NCBI GenBank assembly: GCA_964412195.1
Contig: CAYPNP010000021.1
Location: 1 to 64,000 of the forward strand
Origin: CAYPNP01 sp964412195
GTDB taxonomy: Bacteria; Acidobacteriota; JAAYUB01
Direction of reading: 5' to 3'
DNA: 64,000 nucleotides
Shown: one piece after another, positions 32,363 through 40,622 of the stretch
How positions within the stretch are numbered: the stretch's first letter is position 1
Layout: every line of letters starts with the position of its first letter
Program-made: the position numbers and the translations under genes
The notes under the pieces: model-generated
Database searches by the model: none
Told to the model about the DNA's origin: nothing
What the model saw: the letters and a program-made list of their open reading frames with translations, nothing else

Positions 32363-33781
32363 ATGGACTTTCGCTCGGAGCAGGACAGCCTCGGCGCCAA
32401 GCCGGTTCCGGCCAACGCCTACTACGGCGTCCAGACCCTGCGGGCGCTGGAGAACTTCCCCATCACCAGCTTCCCCATCTCGAAGTTCCGCCACCTGGTG
32501 AGGGCACTGGGGGCGATCAAGAAGGCCGCCGCCCAGGCCAACATGGCCCTGGGGATCCTGGACCCGATCGTGGGCGGTGCCATCGTCCAGGCCGCCGGGG
32601 AGGTCATGGAGGGCCGCTTCGACGACCAGTTCGTCGTGGACGTGATCCAGGGCGGCGCGGGCACCTCCACCAACATGAATGCCAACGAGGTCATCGCCAA
32701 CCGCGCCCTGGAGCTGCTCGGCCACACCCGCGGCGACTACGACCTTTGCCATCCCAACAACCACGTCAACCTCTCCCAGAGCACCAATGACGTGTATCCC
32801 ACCTCCCTGAAGATCGCCGCCATCTGGAGCATCCACGGCCTGCTGGACGCCCTGGGCAAGCTGCAGGACGCCTTCGCCCTCAAGGGCGAGGAGTTCAAGG
32901 ACGTGCTGAAGATCGGCCGGACCCAGCTGCAGGACGCCGTCCCCATGACCCTCGGCCAGGAGTTCACCGCCGTGTCCATCACCATCGGCGAGGACATGGA
33001 ACGGCTGCGGGAAGCCTCCCGCCTGGCGCACGAGATCAACATGGGCGCCACGGCCATCGGCACCGGCATCAACTCCGCGCCGGGCTACATCGACAAGGTT
33101 CGCGAGCGGCTGATCGAGGTCACCGGCCTGTCGCTGATCACCTCGCCGAACCTGGTGGAGGCCACCTCCGACGCCGGCGGCTTCGTCCAGCTGTCGGGCG
33201 TTCTGAAGCGCATCGCCGTCAAGCTGTCCAAGGTCTGCAACGACCTGCGCCTGCTCTCGTCGGGGCCGCGGGCGGGCCTCGGCGAGATCCTGCTGCCGCC
33301 GGTGCAGCCGGGCTCCACCATCATGCCGGGCAAGGTCAATCCGGTCATCCCCGAGGTGATGAACCAGATCTGCTTCCAGGTGATCGGCAACGACGTGGCC
33401 ATTTCCATGGCGGCGCAGGGGGGGCAGCTCGAGCTGAACGCGTTCGAGCCGGTGATCGGCTTCAACCTCTTCATGTCGGTGCACATGCTGACGCGGGGGG
33501 CGACCGTGCTGCGGGAGCGCTGCGTCGCCGGGATCCAGGCCGACCGCGCGCGCTGCTTGGAGCTGCTGGAGCGCTCCACGGCCCTGGTGACGGCGCTGGC
33601 GCCGGCCATCGGCTACGAGGCCGCCGCCGGCATCGCCAAGGAGGCGCTGCGCACCGGCCGCCCGGTGCGGGAGCTGGCGCTGGAGAGCGGCCGGTTGAGC
33701 CAATCCGAGCTGGACGAGCTGCTGGACCCGGCCAAGATGATCCACCCCCGGGCCCTCCCCGGCCAGTGGAAGAAGAAGTAA
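32363..33781 (+). CDS. aspA: Aspartate ammonia-lyase
   Basis: 472 residues from ATG 32363 (GGAGGG upstream). It belongs to the fumarase/aspartase superfamily: the signature GSTIMPGKVNPV begins at residue 317 and its S318 is the catalytic base position. GGAGTSTNMNANEVIANRALELLGH and NLSQSTNDVYPT favour aspartase over fumarase, whose equivalent reads SSNDTFPT. The reaction is L-aspartate to fumarate plus ammonia. Length is normal. With the asparaginase and threonine dehydratase genes nearby it suggests amino-acid deamination feeding fumarate. Confidence 0.9.
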   Translation: MDFRSEQDSLGAKPVPANAYYGVQTLRALENFPITSFPISKFRHLVRALGAIKKAAAQANMALGILDPIVGGAIVQAAGEVMEGRFDDQFVVDVIQGGAGTSTNMNANEVIANRALELLGHTRGDYDLCHPNNHVNLSQSTNDVYPTSLKIAAIWSIHGLLDALGKLQDAFALKGEEFKDVLKIGRTQLQDAVPMTLGQEFTAVSITIGEDMERLREASRLAHEINMGATAIGTGINSAPGYIDKVRERLIEVTGLSLITSPNLVEATSDAGGFVQLSGVLKRIAVKLSKVCNDLRLLSSGPRAGLGEILLPPVQPGSTIMPGKVNPVIPEVMNQICFQVIGNDVAISMAAQGGQLELNAFEPVIGFNLFMSVHMLTRGATVLRERCVAGIQADRARCLELLERSTALVTALAPAIGYEAAAGIAKEALRTGRPVRELALESGRLSQSELDELLDPAKMIHPRALPGQWKKK

Positions 33782-33965
33782 CCACAAGGCGCAAAGTCCG
33801 TCAGGCGCAATCTGAACGCTGAACATCGAATGTCGAACTTCGAACGCTGAACGAAATCCGGCACTACTCCAAGGGTTGGGATTTCCGTTCGATGTTCAGC
33901 GTTCGGCGTTCAACGTTCAACGTTCGGATTGGGATTGCTTTGTGTCCTTTGTGTCTTTGTGGTGA
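33781..33965. repeat. Mirrored word-repeat cassette overlapping a gene end
   Basis: CCACAAGGCGCAAAG (33782-33796) faces CTTTGTGTCTTTGTGG (33947-33962). CTGAACGCTGAACATCGAAT units (33811-33853) face GTTCGATGTTCAGCGTTCGG units (33887-33928). The inner pair GAAATCC / GGATTTC surrounds the centre. The right half lies inside the reading frame of the YcxB-like gene. Confidence 0.7.
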
Positions 33966-34428
33966 GTGTTTGAAAGGCGGCGAGTTGGGCGGCGCCGCCG
34001 AAGATCCGCTTGGGCAGGATGTGCAGGGAGCCGTCGGCCTGCTCCAGGATGAACAGGGCAGGCGTCTCGACGACCCGCTTCAGTTCGCTCCAGGACATGC
34101 GCTTTCCCGCCTTGCCGGCCGTGAAGGTGATCCCGTCGTCCGCCACCCTCACGGTCCGGAATTCCGCCAGCTCCGGGTGCTGACGCCACGCGCGTCGGAC
34201 GATCGACCGGGGCAGCCGCAGCAGCGCCGTCGCCGTGAACACGCCCGCCGCCACGATGGCCCAGCCGACGAGGTTGCGCGGATCGCGGGCGACGACGTAG
34301 CCGCCCCAGGCCGCCGCCGGGAGGCACACCGCCAGGGCCGCCGGCAGAACCCACTGGAAGAGCCCCCGCTTGACCCGGCGCACCGCCTCGTCGAATTCCC
34401 CGTACTCGTAACGGAACCGGAATCTCAT
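33910..34428 (-). CDS. YcxB-like membrane protein with a repeat-encoded C-terminus
   Basis: 172 residues from ATG 34428 (AGGA upstream). Two membrane segments (about 25-45 and 54-72) follow an F.Y....F..A..R...G.F pattern; the C-terminal half (about 85-150) is the soluble YcxB-like domain with ITFTAGKAGKRMSWSELKRVVETPALFIL and IFGGAAQLAAFQ. The last 18 residues (LTTKTQRTQSNPNPNVER) are translated from the intergenic word repeat at 33910-33965, so the original stop has probably been replaced. Function of the family is unknown. Confidence 0.75.
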   Translation of the reverse strand: MRFRFRYEYGEFDEAVRRVKRGLFQWVLPAALAVCLPAAAWGGYVVARDPRNLVGWAIVAAGVFTATALLRLPRSIVRRAWRQHPELAEFRTVRVADDGITFTAGKAGKRMSWSELKRVVETPALFILEQADGSLHILPKRIFGGAAQLAAFQTLTTKTQRTQSNPNPNVER

Positions 34429-34465
34429 GGTTTCCTACGGTAGCAGAATCGGGAGAGCGAGACAA

Positions 34466-34540
34466 GCCGGGGCTGGAACTCGGGGCTTGAGCCCAGTGTC
34501 TCGAGCCCCGAACCCCGAGCCCCGGGCCCCGAGTCCCTAG
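34466..34540. repeat. CCCCGAGCC word repeat
   Basis: GGGGCTGGAACTCGGGGCTT (from 34469) folds onto GAGCCCCGAACCCCGAGCCC (from 34503) in the short gap between the dehydratase stop and the YcxB-like start. The same words occur at 22286-22359. Confidence 0.6.
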
Positions 34541-34541
34541 T

Positions 34542-35534
34542 TCACTGCCACGCCAGGCGGTCGAGGTCCGCGTTGCCGCCGGAGAGGATGATCCCGACGC
34601 AGGCGCCGCGGAAGACGTCGGGGCTGCCCAGCACCGCGGCCACCGGCACGGCCGACGATGGCTCGATCAGGATCTTCATCCGCTCCCACACCAGCCGGGT
34701 GGCGGCGACGATGGCGTCCTCCTCCACCCGCAGGATCCGGTCCACCCGCCGCCGGATGATGGCGAAGGTGTTCGTCCCGAGCGACGTGCGCAGCCCGTCG
34801 GCTACGGTCACCGGGTTCAGCGACGGGACGATCCGGCCCTCCTGTAGCGAGCGGTACGCGTCGTCGGCCGCGGCCGGCTCCCCGGCCATCACGCGTGCGC
34901 TGGGGGCCATCGCAGTGACGCTCACGGCGGTGCCGCTCAGCAGCCCGCCGCCGCCCACCGGGGCGATGACGATGTCGAGGTCGGGCACGTCCTCCAGCAG
35001 CTCCATGGCCGCCGTGCCCTGGCCGGCGATGACCCGCGGGTCGTTGTAGGGGTGGATCACCGTGGCGCCGGTCTCGGCCACCACCTCGGCCAGGGTGGTC
35101 TCGCGCGCCTCCAGCGTCGGCTCGCAGAAGCGGATCCGGCCGCCGTAGCCGGCCACCGCCGCCTGCTTGACCCGCGGGGCGGTGCGGGGCATAACGATGT
35201 GGGCGGGGACGCCGCGCAGGCGGGCCGCCAGCGACAGGGCCGCCGCGTGGTTGCCGGAGGAGTGGGTGGCCACGCCGCGGCGCGCCTCTTCTTCGGCCAG
35301 CGACAGCACCGCGTTGCAGGCGCCGCGGAACTTGAACGCGCCCACCTTCTGGAAGTTTTCGCACTTGAAGAAGAGCCGCGCCCCGGCCATCCCGTCCAGG
35401 GTGCCGCAGGTCAGCACCGGCGTGCGGCGGGCGTGGGGGCGGATCCGCTCCGCCGCCGCGAGGACGTCGGCGAACGCCACCGGCAGGCTCTCCGGGGAAT
35501 CCGTGGGAGTGGGATTCTGAGGGGAATCGGTCAT
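34542..35534 (-). CDS. Threonine/serine dehydratase (PLP fold type II)
   Basis: 330 residues from ATG 35534, with AAGGAG seven bases upstream. PLP lysine K68 lies in GAFKFRGA. HSSGNHAAALSLAARLRG and the phosphate-binding loop GGGGLLSGTA are typical of threonine dehydratase and serine racemase. There is no C-terminal ACT regulatory domain, so it is the catabolic or racemase-like short form. It would convert L-threonine or L-serine to the 2-oxoacid and ammonia; serine racemisation cannot be excluded. It diverges from the asparaginase gene. Confidence 0.87.
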   Translation of the reverse strand: MTDSPQNPTPTDSPESLPVAFADVLAAAERIRPHARRTPVLTCGTLDGMAGARLFFKCENFQKVGAFKFRGACNAVLSLAEEEARRGVATHSSGNHAAALSLAARLRGVPAHIVMPRTAPRVKQAAVAGYGGRIRFCEPTLEARETTLAEVVAETGATVIHPYNDPRVIAGQGTAAMELLEDVPDLDIVIAPVGGGGLLSGTAVSVTAMAPSARVMAGEPAAADDAYRSLQEGRIVPSLNPVTVADGLRTSLGTNTFAIIRRRVDRILRVEEDAIVAATRLVWERMKILIEPSSAVPVAAVLGSPDVFRGACVGIILSGGNADLDRLAWQ

Positions 35535-35643
35535 GCGGAAACTCCTTCGCGAAAGCGGGATCAGCGTCACGGCCTGTTTTACCCCACCGCCCCCGCTCTC
35601 TCCAAGGAAATTTCAACTTGCCAGTCCCTTGCCTGAAAAATTT

Positions 35644-35703
35644 GACGCGGATTATCGCGGATCCAAGCAGATCCATCGGGATTGATCCGCGTAAATCCGC
35701 GTC
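35644..35703. repeat. Near-perfect 20-bp inverted repeat
   Basis: GACGCGGATTATCGCGGATC (35644-35663) and GATCCGCGTAAATCCGCGTC (35684-35703) are inverted copies differing only in a three-base core, with a 20-base loop. It belongs to the CGCGGATT word family also seen at 22410-22512. It lies between the divergent dehydratase and asparaginase genes. Confidence 0.65.
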
Positions 35704-35775
35704 TTGTGGAATTGGAAAAATCGTGGGCAAAGCGATCGATTCAATCGGCCGGGTGTTTTTTCCGGCGGGGCGGGA

Positions 35776-35781
35776 TACAAT
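35776..35781 (+). promoter_or_regulatory. -10 box (TACAAT) of the asparaginase gene
   Basis: TACAAT lies 40 bases before ATG 35822; no clear -35. Its presence suggests the gene's promoter is still intact despite the internal stop codon. Confidence 0.4.
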
Positions 35782-35821
35782 GCGCCTTTCGGCGGGGCAG
35801 ATTTTCACGGGAGCAGCGACC

Positions 35822-36862
35822 ATGTCCGAACCGATGGTGGAAGTGACGCGGGGGGCCCTGGTGGAGTGCCGCCACCGCGGCGACATCGCCGTGATGGCCG
35901 GCCGGCGGCTGGCCTAGCGGCTGGGCGACCCGGAGAAGGTGACCTATTTCCGCTCGGCGGCCAAGCCGATCCAGGCGCTGGCGGTGGTGGCCGACGGCGC
36001 GGCCGGGCGCTTCGGCTTCTCCGATGCCGAGGTCGCGGTGATGTGTGCCTCCCACTACGGCGAGCCGTTTCACCGCGAGACCGTGCGGGAGATCCTGCGC
36101 AAGATCGGCCGGACCGGAAAGGACCTGCGCTGCGGCGTCACCCCGTCGCTGGACCCGGCGGTGGCCTTGCGGACGGCGGCGGCGGGCGTGCCGCTGGACG
36201 AGACCGTGAGCGACTGTTCCGGCAAGCACGCCGGCATCCTGGCCGCCTGCGTCCACGCCGGCTGGGACATCGCGGACTACAACGCGCCCGACCACCCCGT
36301 CCAGCGGCGGATCCGCGGGCTGGTGGCCGAAGTCTGCGGCGTGCCGGAGGAATCGATCGTCGTGGGCGTGGACGGCTGCTCCGTGCCGGTGTTCGGCCTG
36401 CCGCTGTCGGCCATGGCCCGGGCCTACGCCCGCCTGGCCGACCCGTCCGACCTGCCGCCGCCGCTGGCCGCCGCCGCCCGGCGGATCTTCCGCGCCATGA
36501 CCGCCCACCCGGAGATGGTCGCCGGCACCGGCGGATTCTGCACGGAGCTGATCCGGGCCGGCGGCGGGAACCTGATCGGGAAGCTGGGGGCCGAGGGCGT
36601 CTACTGCATCGGCGTCCGCGAGCCGAACCTGGCGCTGGCGCTCAAGGTGGCCGACGGCGGCACGCGGGCGATCCCGCCGGCGGCGCTGCGGGCGCTGGCG
36701 GAGGCGGGCCGGGCGCTGGCGGACTCCGGCGAGGCCGCGGCGGCCGCGCTGCCGAAGCTGGCCGCCGGGCCGCTGCGGGACTGGGCCGACCGGGAGGTCC
36801 GCAACGACGTCGGCATGCGCGTCGGCCGAGTCCGGGCCTGTTTCCACCTCGTCCCGGCGTAG
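35822..36862 (+). pseudogene. L-asparaginase II family gene with an in-frame TAG at codon 32
   Basis: ATG 35822 begins MSEPMVEVTRGALVECRHRG, the usual N-terminus of asparaginase II. Codon 32 (35915-35917) is TAG, after which the same frame continues without interruption for 314 codons: FRSAAKPIQAL, CASHYGEPFHRE, SDCSGKHAGILAAC, GVDGCSVPVFGLPL, GTGGFCTELI and a normal end. Nothing else is damaged. It may be a recent pseudogene, a sequence error (TAG for TGG or CAG) or a read-through site. A GTG at 35939 could start a protein lacking the first 39 residues, but its ribosome site is poor. The intact enzyme would hydrolyse asparagine to aspartate. Confidence 0.8.
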
Positions 36863-36870
36863 GATTTTCA

Positions 36871-36898
36871 CCGCCAAGGCGCGAAGGGCGCGAAGGCA
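36871..36898. repeat. CGCCAAGGCGCGAAGG word
   Basis: A single copy of the CCAAGGCGCGAAGGGCGCGA word found also at 32034-32061 and, inverted, at 11169-11200 and 24493-24532. It lies in the gap between asparaginase and the Ehr-like operon. Confidence 0.55.
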
Positions 36899-36951
36899 AA
36901 TCGGCGAGAAAGGCCGGGGGGCGGGGCTTTGGGGGTGGATTGGATTTTTCC

Positions 36952-36980
36952 TTGTAATTCGGGAAGGGCCGCCGTACAAT
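36952..36980 (+). promoter_or_regulatory. Sigma-70 promoter of the Ehr-like operon
   Basis: TTGTAA (36952-36957), exactly 17 bases, TACAAT (36975-36980). It ends 56 bases before the first start codon of the membrane complex. Confidence 0.6.
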
Positions 36981-37036
36981 TCCGCACTTCGTGGGATGCC
37001 ATCCGGATTTTGCACTTGGTTTCCCAGGAGCCGGAG

Positions 37037-39019
37037 ATGAACCTCTTCCTCATCGGGACCGGCCTGATCCTGGCCGGCGGCCTGGCCGCCTTGGGGGTCC
37101 CGGAAAAGCTGAAAGGCCGGATCTACGTACTGCTGGCGGCCGCCGGAAGCGCGCCGGTCCTCTATGCCTCGCTGCGCCTGCTGTTCCGTGGCGGCACGGA
37201 GCGCCTCACGGTGCACGTCTCCCGCGCCGTCGGCGGCATCCCGCTGGTGCTGGACCCCCTGTCCGCCTTCTTCGCTCTGGCCATCGCCGTCACCTGCCTG
37301 CTGGGCGCCATCTACGGCCTGGGCTACCTCAAGCCGGCCGCCGGACACGCCCCAGCCGGTGGTTCGCACTGGTTCTTCCTGGGCGCCCTCACCGCCAGCA
37401 TGCTCCTGGTGACCGTGGTCCAGCACGCCCTGGCCTTCCTGGTGGTCTGGGAGCTGATGTCGCTGGCCTCCTTCTTCCTGGTGGTGACCGAGCACGAGAA
37501 GGAGGAGGTGGTCGAGGCCGGCTACAACTACCTGATCGCCATGCACCTGGGCGTGGTCTGCCTGATCGCCGGCTTCCTCGCCGCCGGCCAGCGCGCCGGC
37601 GGGCTGGACTTCGGACTCTTCGCCGCGGCCTTCCAGGCGCCCGGCTTCCCGGCGGCGGGGATCTTCCTGCTGCTCTTCGCCGGCTTCGGCATCAAGGCGG
37701 GCTTCATCCCGCTGCACACCTGGCTGCCGCGGGCGCACCCGGCCGCGCCGTCCCACGTGTCGGGCATGATGTCGGGCATCATGATCAAGACCGGCATCTA
37801 CGGCATCCTGCGTGCCCTGACCTGGCTGGGCACGCCGTCGGTGGAGCTGTCTCTGGCGGTGCTGGGCATCGCCGCAGCCTCGGCGGTGCTGGGCGTTGTC
37901 TACGCCATCGCCCAGCACGACCTCAAGCGCCTCCTGGCCTACCACAGCGTGGAGAACATCGGCATCATCGGACTGGGCATCGGCGTGGGCATGCTGGGCC
38001 TGGCGTACCATCTGCCCATGATCGCGCTGCTGGGGTTCGCCGGCGCGGTCCTGCACGTGCTGAACCACTCCATCTTCAAGGCGCTGCTGTTCTACGGCGC
38101 CGGGGCAGTCTACCGCCGCCTGCACACCCGCGACATCGAGCGCATGGGCGGCCTGGCCCGCCGCATGCCGCTGACGGCGGGGCTGTTCGTCACCGGCTCG
38201 GCGGCCATCTGCGGGCTGCCCCCGTTCAACGGTTTCATCAGCGAATTCCTGATCTACGCCGGGGCGTTCTCCGGCGTGGTCACCACCCGGGTGCCCCTCA
38301 TCGTCGTGTCGGCGGGCGTGATGGCCTGCCTGGCGCTGGTGGGCGTCCTGGCCGTGATCTGCTTTACCAAGGTGTGCGGCGTGGCCTTCCTGGGCTCGCC
38401 CCGCCTCCTGCAGCCGTCGGGGGTCAGGGACCCGGGGCCGGCGATGACGTCGCCCATGCTGGTGCTGGGCGCGCTGGCGCTGCTCATCGGCGTGCTGCCC
38501 CGGCTCGCGGTCCGGCTGGCCCTGCCGCCGGCGCGCCTGCTCTGCGGGGCGGTGCCGCTGCCGCGGAAGCTGCCGGTGATGGACCTGCTGTCCCAGATCT
38601 CCCTGGCCGCCTTCCTGTTCCTGGGGCTCTGTGTGATTTTGCTGGCGGTGCGCTGGCTGCTCCTCCGCGGCCGGCCCGTGGAATCTTTCAAGACGTGGGA
38701 CTGCGGCTACCAGGCCGGTAACGCCCGGATGCAGTACACCGCCTCGTCGTTCGCCGCGCCGGTGCTGGCCCTGACCAACCCGGTGCTGGCGCTGGAGACG
38801 AAGCTGGAGAAGCCGGTGGGCTTCTTCCCCCGCCGGGCGTTCTTCCAGACCCACCCCGGCAACATCTTCGAGGCCTGGCTCATCCACCCGGTGGTGCGCC
38901 GGATCAACCGCCTGCTGGAGCGCTTCACCTGGATCCAGAGCGGCAGCACCCAGCGCTACATTTTTTATGGACTGGTGTTCCTGGCCGTCACCCTGGTCTG
39001 GATGGCGGTGGCCCAATGA
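37037..39019 (+). CDS. hyfB: HyfB/HycC-like proton-translocating antiporter subunit
   Basis: 660 residues from ATG 37037, with AGGAG six bases upstream. It has about 16 membrane segments and the proton-antiporter core shared with NuoL/MrpA: LVVWELMSLASFFLVV with the conserved Glu, GFGIKAGFIPLHTWLPRAHPAAPSHVS with the Lys and His of the channel, and LLAYHSVENIGIIGLG. A C-terminal extension with FKTWDCGYQAGNARMQYTASSF is typical of the HyfB/HycC group rather than NuoL. It is the first gene of the six-gene complex and probably pumps H+ or Na+. Confidence 0.9.
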   Translation: MNLFLIGTGLILAGGLAALGVPEKLKGRIYVLLAAAGSAPVLYASLRLLFRGGTERLTVHVSRAVGGIPLVLDPLSAFFALAIAVTCLLGAIYGLGYLKPAAGHAPAGGSHWFFLGALTASMLLVTVVQHALAFLVVWELMSLASFFLVVTEHEKEEVVEAGYNYLIAMHLGVVCLIAGFLAAGQRAGGLDFGLFAAAFQAPGFPAAGIFLLLFAGFGIKAGFIPLHTWLPRAHPAAPSHVSGMMSGIMIKTGIYGILRALTWLGTPSVELSLAVLGIAAASAVLGVVYAIAQHDLKRLLAYHSVENIGIIGLGIGVGMLGLAYHLPMIALLGFAGAVLHVLNHSIFKALLFYGAGAVYRRLHTRDIERMGGLARRMPLTAGLFVTGSAAICGLPPFNGFISEFLIYAGAFSGVVTTRVPLIVVSAGVMACLALVGVLAVICFTKVCGVAFLGSPRLLQPSGVRDPGPAMTSPMLVLGALALLIGVLPRLAVRLALPPARLLCGAVPLPRKLPVMDLLSQISLAAFLFLGLCVILLAVRWLLLRGRPVESFKTWDCGYQAGNARMQYTASSFAAPVLALTNPVLALETKLEKPVGFFPRRAFFQTHPGNIFEAWLIHPVVRRINRLLERFTWIQSGSTQRYIFYGLVFLAVTLVWMAVAQ

Positions 39020-39062
39020 GCCGGCGCACCTCGACAGCCCAGTTGTCCGGAAGGGGGCCGCG

Positions 39063-39986
39063 ATGCTGACCGCCGCCCTCAACCTGGCCCTCCTGTTCGG
39101 CAGCCCGCTGCTGTTCGCCGGCTTGATCAATCGGACGAAAGCCTGGTGGGCCGGGCGCCGCGGCGCGCCGCTGGTCCAGCCGTTCCGGGACCTGGCGCGG
39201 CTGCTCCGGAAAGGGCAGGTGATCAGCGCGGTGACCACGCCCCTGTTCCGGTTGGCCCCGGCGCTGAACCTGGCGGCGGTGGTCCTGGCCGGCCTGATGG
39301 TGCCGCTGGCCGGCGGCGAGGCGTTTCTCAGCTTCGAGGGCGATTTCGTCGTGTTCGCCTACGTCATGGCCACCGGCAAGTTCTTCCGCATCCTCGCCGC
39401 CATGGACACCGGCAGCAGCTTCGAGGGCATGGGCGCCAGCCGGGAGGCGCTGTTCTCCGGCCTGGTGGAGCCGGCCTTCTTCCTGATCCTGGCCGGCCTG
39501 ATGGCCGCCGGCGGCCAGACCTCCTTCGCCGCCGCCCTGCCGTCGCTGCAGACCGCGGGCGGCCTGCTGCAGGTGGCGCTGGTGCTGAGCCTGCTCTCGT
39601 TCTTCATCATGCTCCTGGTGGAGGGCTGCCGCGTGCCGGTGGACGACCCCAACACCCACCTGGAGCTGACCATGATCCACGAAGTCATGATCCTCGACCA
39701 CTCCGGCCCCGACTTGGCTTTCCTGCAGTACGCCGCTGCCCTGAAGATGGTGATCGTCGGCGCCCTGATCGCCGGCCTGGTCATCCCGCCCGCCGCGTCC
39801 GTGTGGCTGTCGGCAGGGCTGCTGCTGGCGGTCCTGGCCGTCACGGCGATTGCCACCGGCCTGGTGGAGTCCGTCACCGCCCGGCTGCGCATGACCCACG
39901 TCTCGCAGTTCGTATTCCTCATGACCTCCAACGCCCTGATCGTGCTGGCGGTGGTGCTGCTGTTCAAGTTCGGGGGCCTGCGATGA
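39063..39986 (+). CDS. hyfC: HyfC/HycD-like (NuoH-type) membrane subunit
   Basis: 307 residues with about eight membrane segments. The NuoH-like signatures are LINRTKAWWAGRRGAPLVQPFRD, with the loop that contacts the soluble arm, SFEGMGASREALFSGLVEP, and EGCRVPVDDPNTHLELTMIHEV. It joins the membrane pump to the soluble electron-transfer arm. It starts 43 bases after the previous gene and its stop overlaps the next start (ATGA). Confidence 0.9.
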   Translation: MLTAALNLALLFGSPLLFAGLINRTKAWWAGRRGAPLVQPFRDLARLLRKGQVISAVTTPLFRLAPALNLAAVVLAGLMVPLAGGEAFLSFEGDFVVFAYVMATGKFFRILAAMDTGSSFEGMGASREALFSGLVEPAFFLILAGLMAAGGQTSFAAALPSLQTAGGLLQVALVLSLLSFFIMLLVEGCRVPVDDPNTHLELTMIHEVMILDHSGPDLAFLQYAAALKMVIVGALIAGLVIPPAASVWLSAGLLLAVLAVTAIATGLVESVTARLRMTHVSQFVFLMTSNALIVLAVVLLFKFGGLR

Positions 39987-40618
39987 TCAACTTCCTCATC
40001 GTCCTGTTCGGCGTGACCATGCTCTACGTGGCGGCCACCAGCCGCATCGAGGCCTACATCCGGATGCTGGCGGTGCAGGGGCTGCTGCTCTTCCTGCTGG
40101 TGGCGGCCGACTGGCGCCACTTCGAAGTCTTCAACCTGCTCTTCCTGGTGGTGGAGACTCTCGGCTTCAAGACCGTAGTCATCCCGTGGTTTCTCTTGCG
40201 GGTGGTGCGGCGCAACGGCATCTACCGCGAGCTGGAGCCGTACATCCCGAACTTCTTCTCCGTGGTGATCGCGAGCCTGCTCTTCGCCCTGGGCTTCGTG
40301 CTGGCGTACTGGTCGCTGGACTTCGCCCGGGACATCAAGCCGCTCTACTTCGGCGTGTCGGTATCCACCATGCTGACCGGCCTGCTGGTGATCACCACCC
40401 GGAAGATGCTGGTCACCCACGTGACCGGCTTCATGATGCTGGAGAACGGCATCTTCCTGCTGGCGCTGTCCATGGCGCGGGAGATGCCGCTGCTGGTCAA
40501 CCTCGGGGTGCTCCTGGACATCTTCATGGGCATCTTCCTGCTGGGCCTGTTCGTGACCAAGATCAAGTCCACCTTCGACGAGACCCACATCGATGCCCTG
40601 ACCGACCTGAGGGACTGA
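39983..40618 (+). CDS. hyfE: HyfE-like small membrane subunit
   Basis: 211 residues with about six membrane segments and a NuoK-like C-terminal half (LLVITTRKMLVTHVTGFMML..NGIFLLAL), ending in a short cytoplasmic tail with IDALTDLRD. This matches HyfE of hydrogenase 4-type complexes. The start overlaps the hyfC-like stop by four bases. Confidence 0.87.
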   Translation: MINFLIVLFGVTMLYVAATSRIEAYIRMLAVQGLLLFLLVAADWRHFEVFNLLFLVVETLGFKTVVIPWFLLRVVRRNGIYRELEPYIPNFFSVVIASLLFALGFVLAYWSLDFARDIKPLYFGVSVSTMLTGLLVITTRKMLVTHVTGFMMLENGIFLLALSMAREMPLLVNLGVLLDIFMGIFLLGLFVTKIKSTFDETHIDALTDLRD

Positions 40619-40622
40619 CGCC

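Noticed and set aside
32363..33781. Fumarase (class II) assignment
   Set aside because: STNDVYPT and the NMNANEVIANRALELLGH segment fit aspartase better than fumarase.
35741..39238. Minus-strand open frame of 1,165 codons spanning asparaginase and the first Ehr-like gene
   Set aside because: It crosses two real genes and a repeat word, and its product is Gln/His/Arg-rich without any domain.
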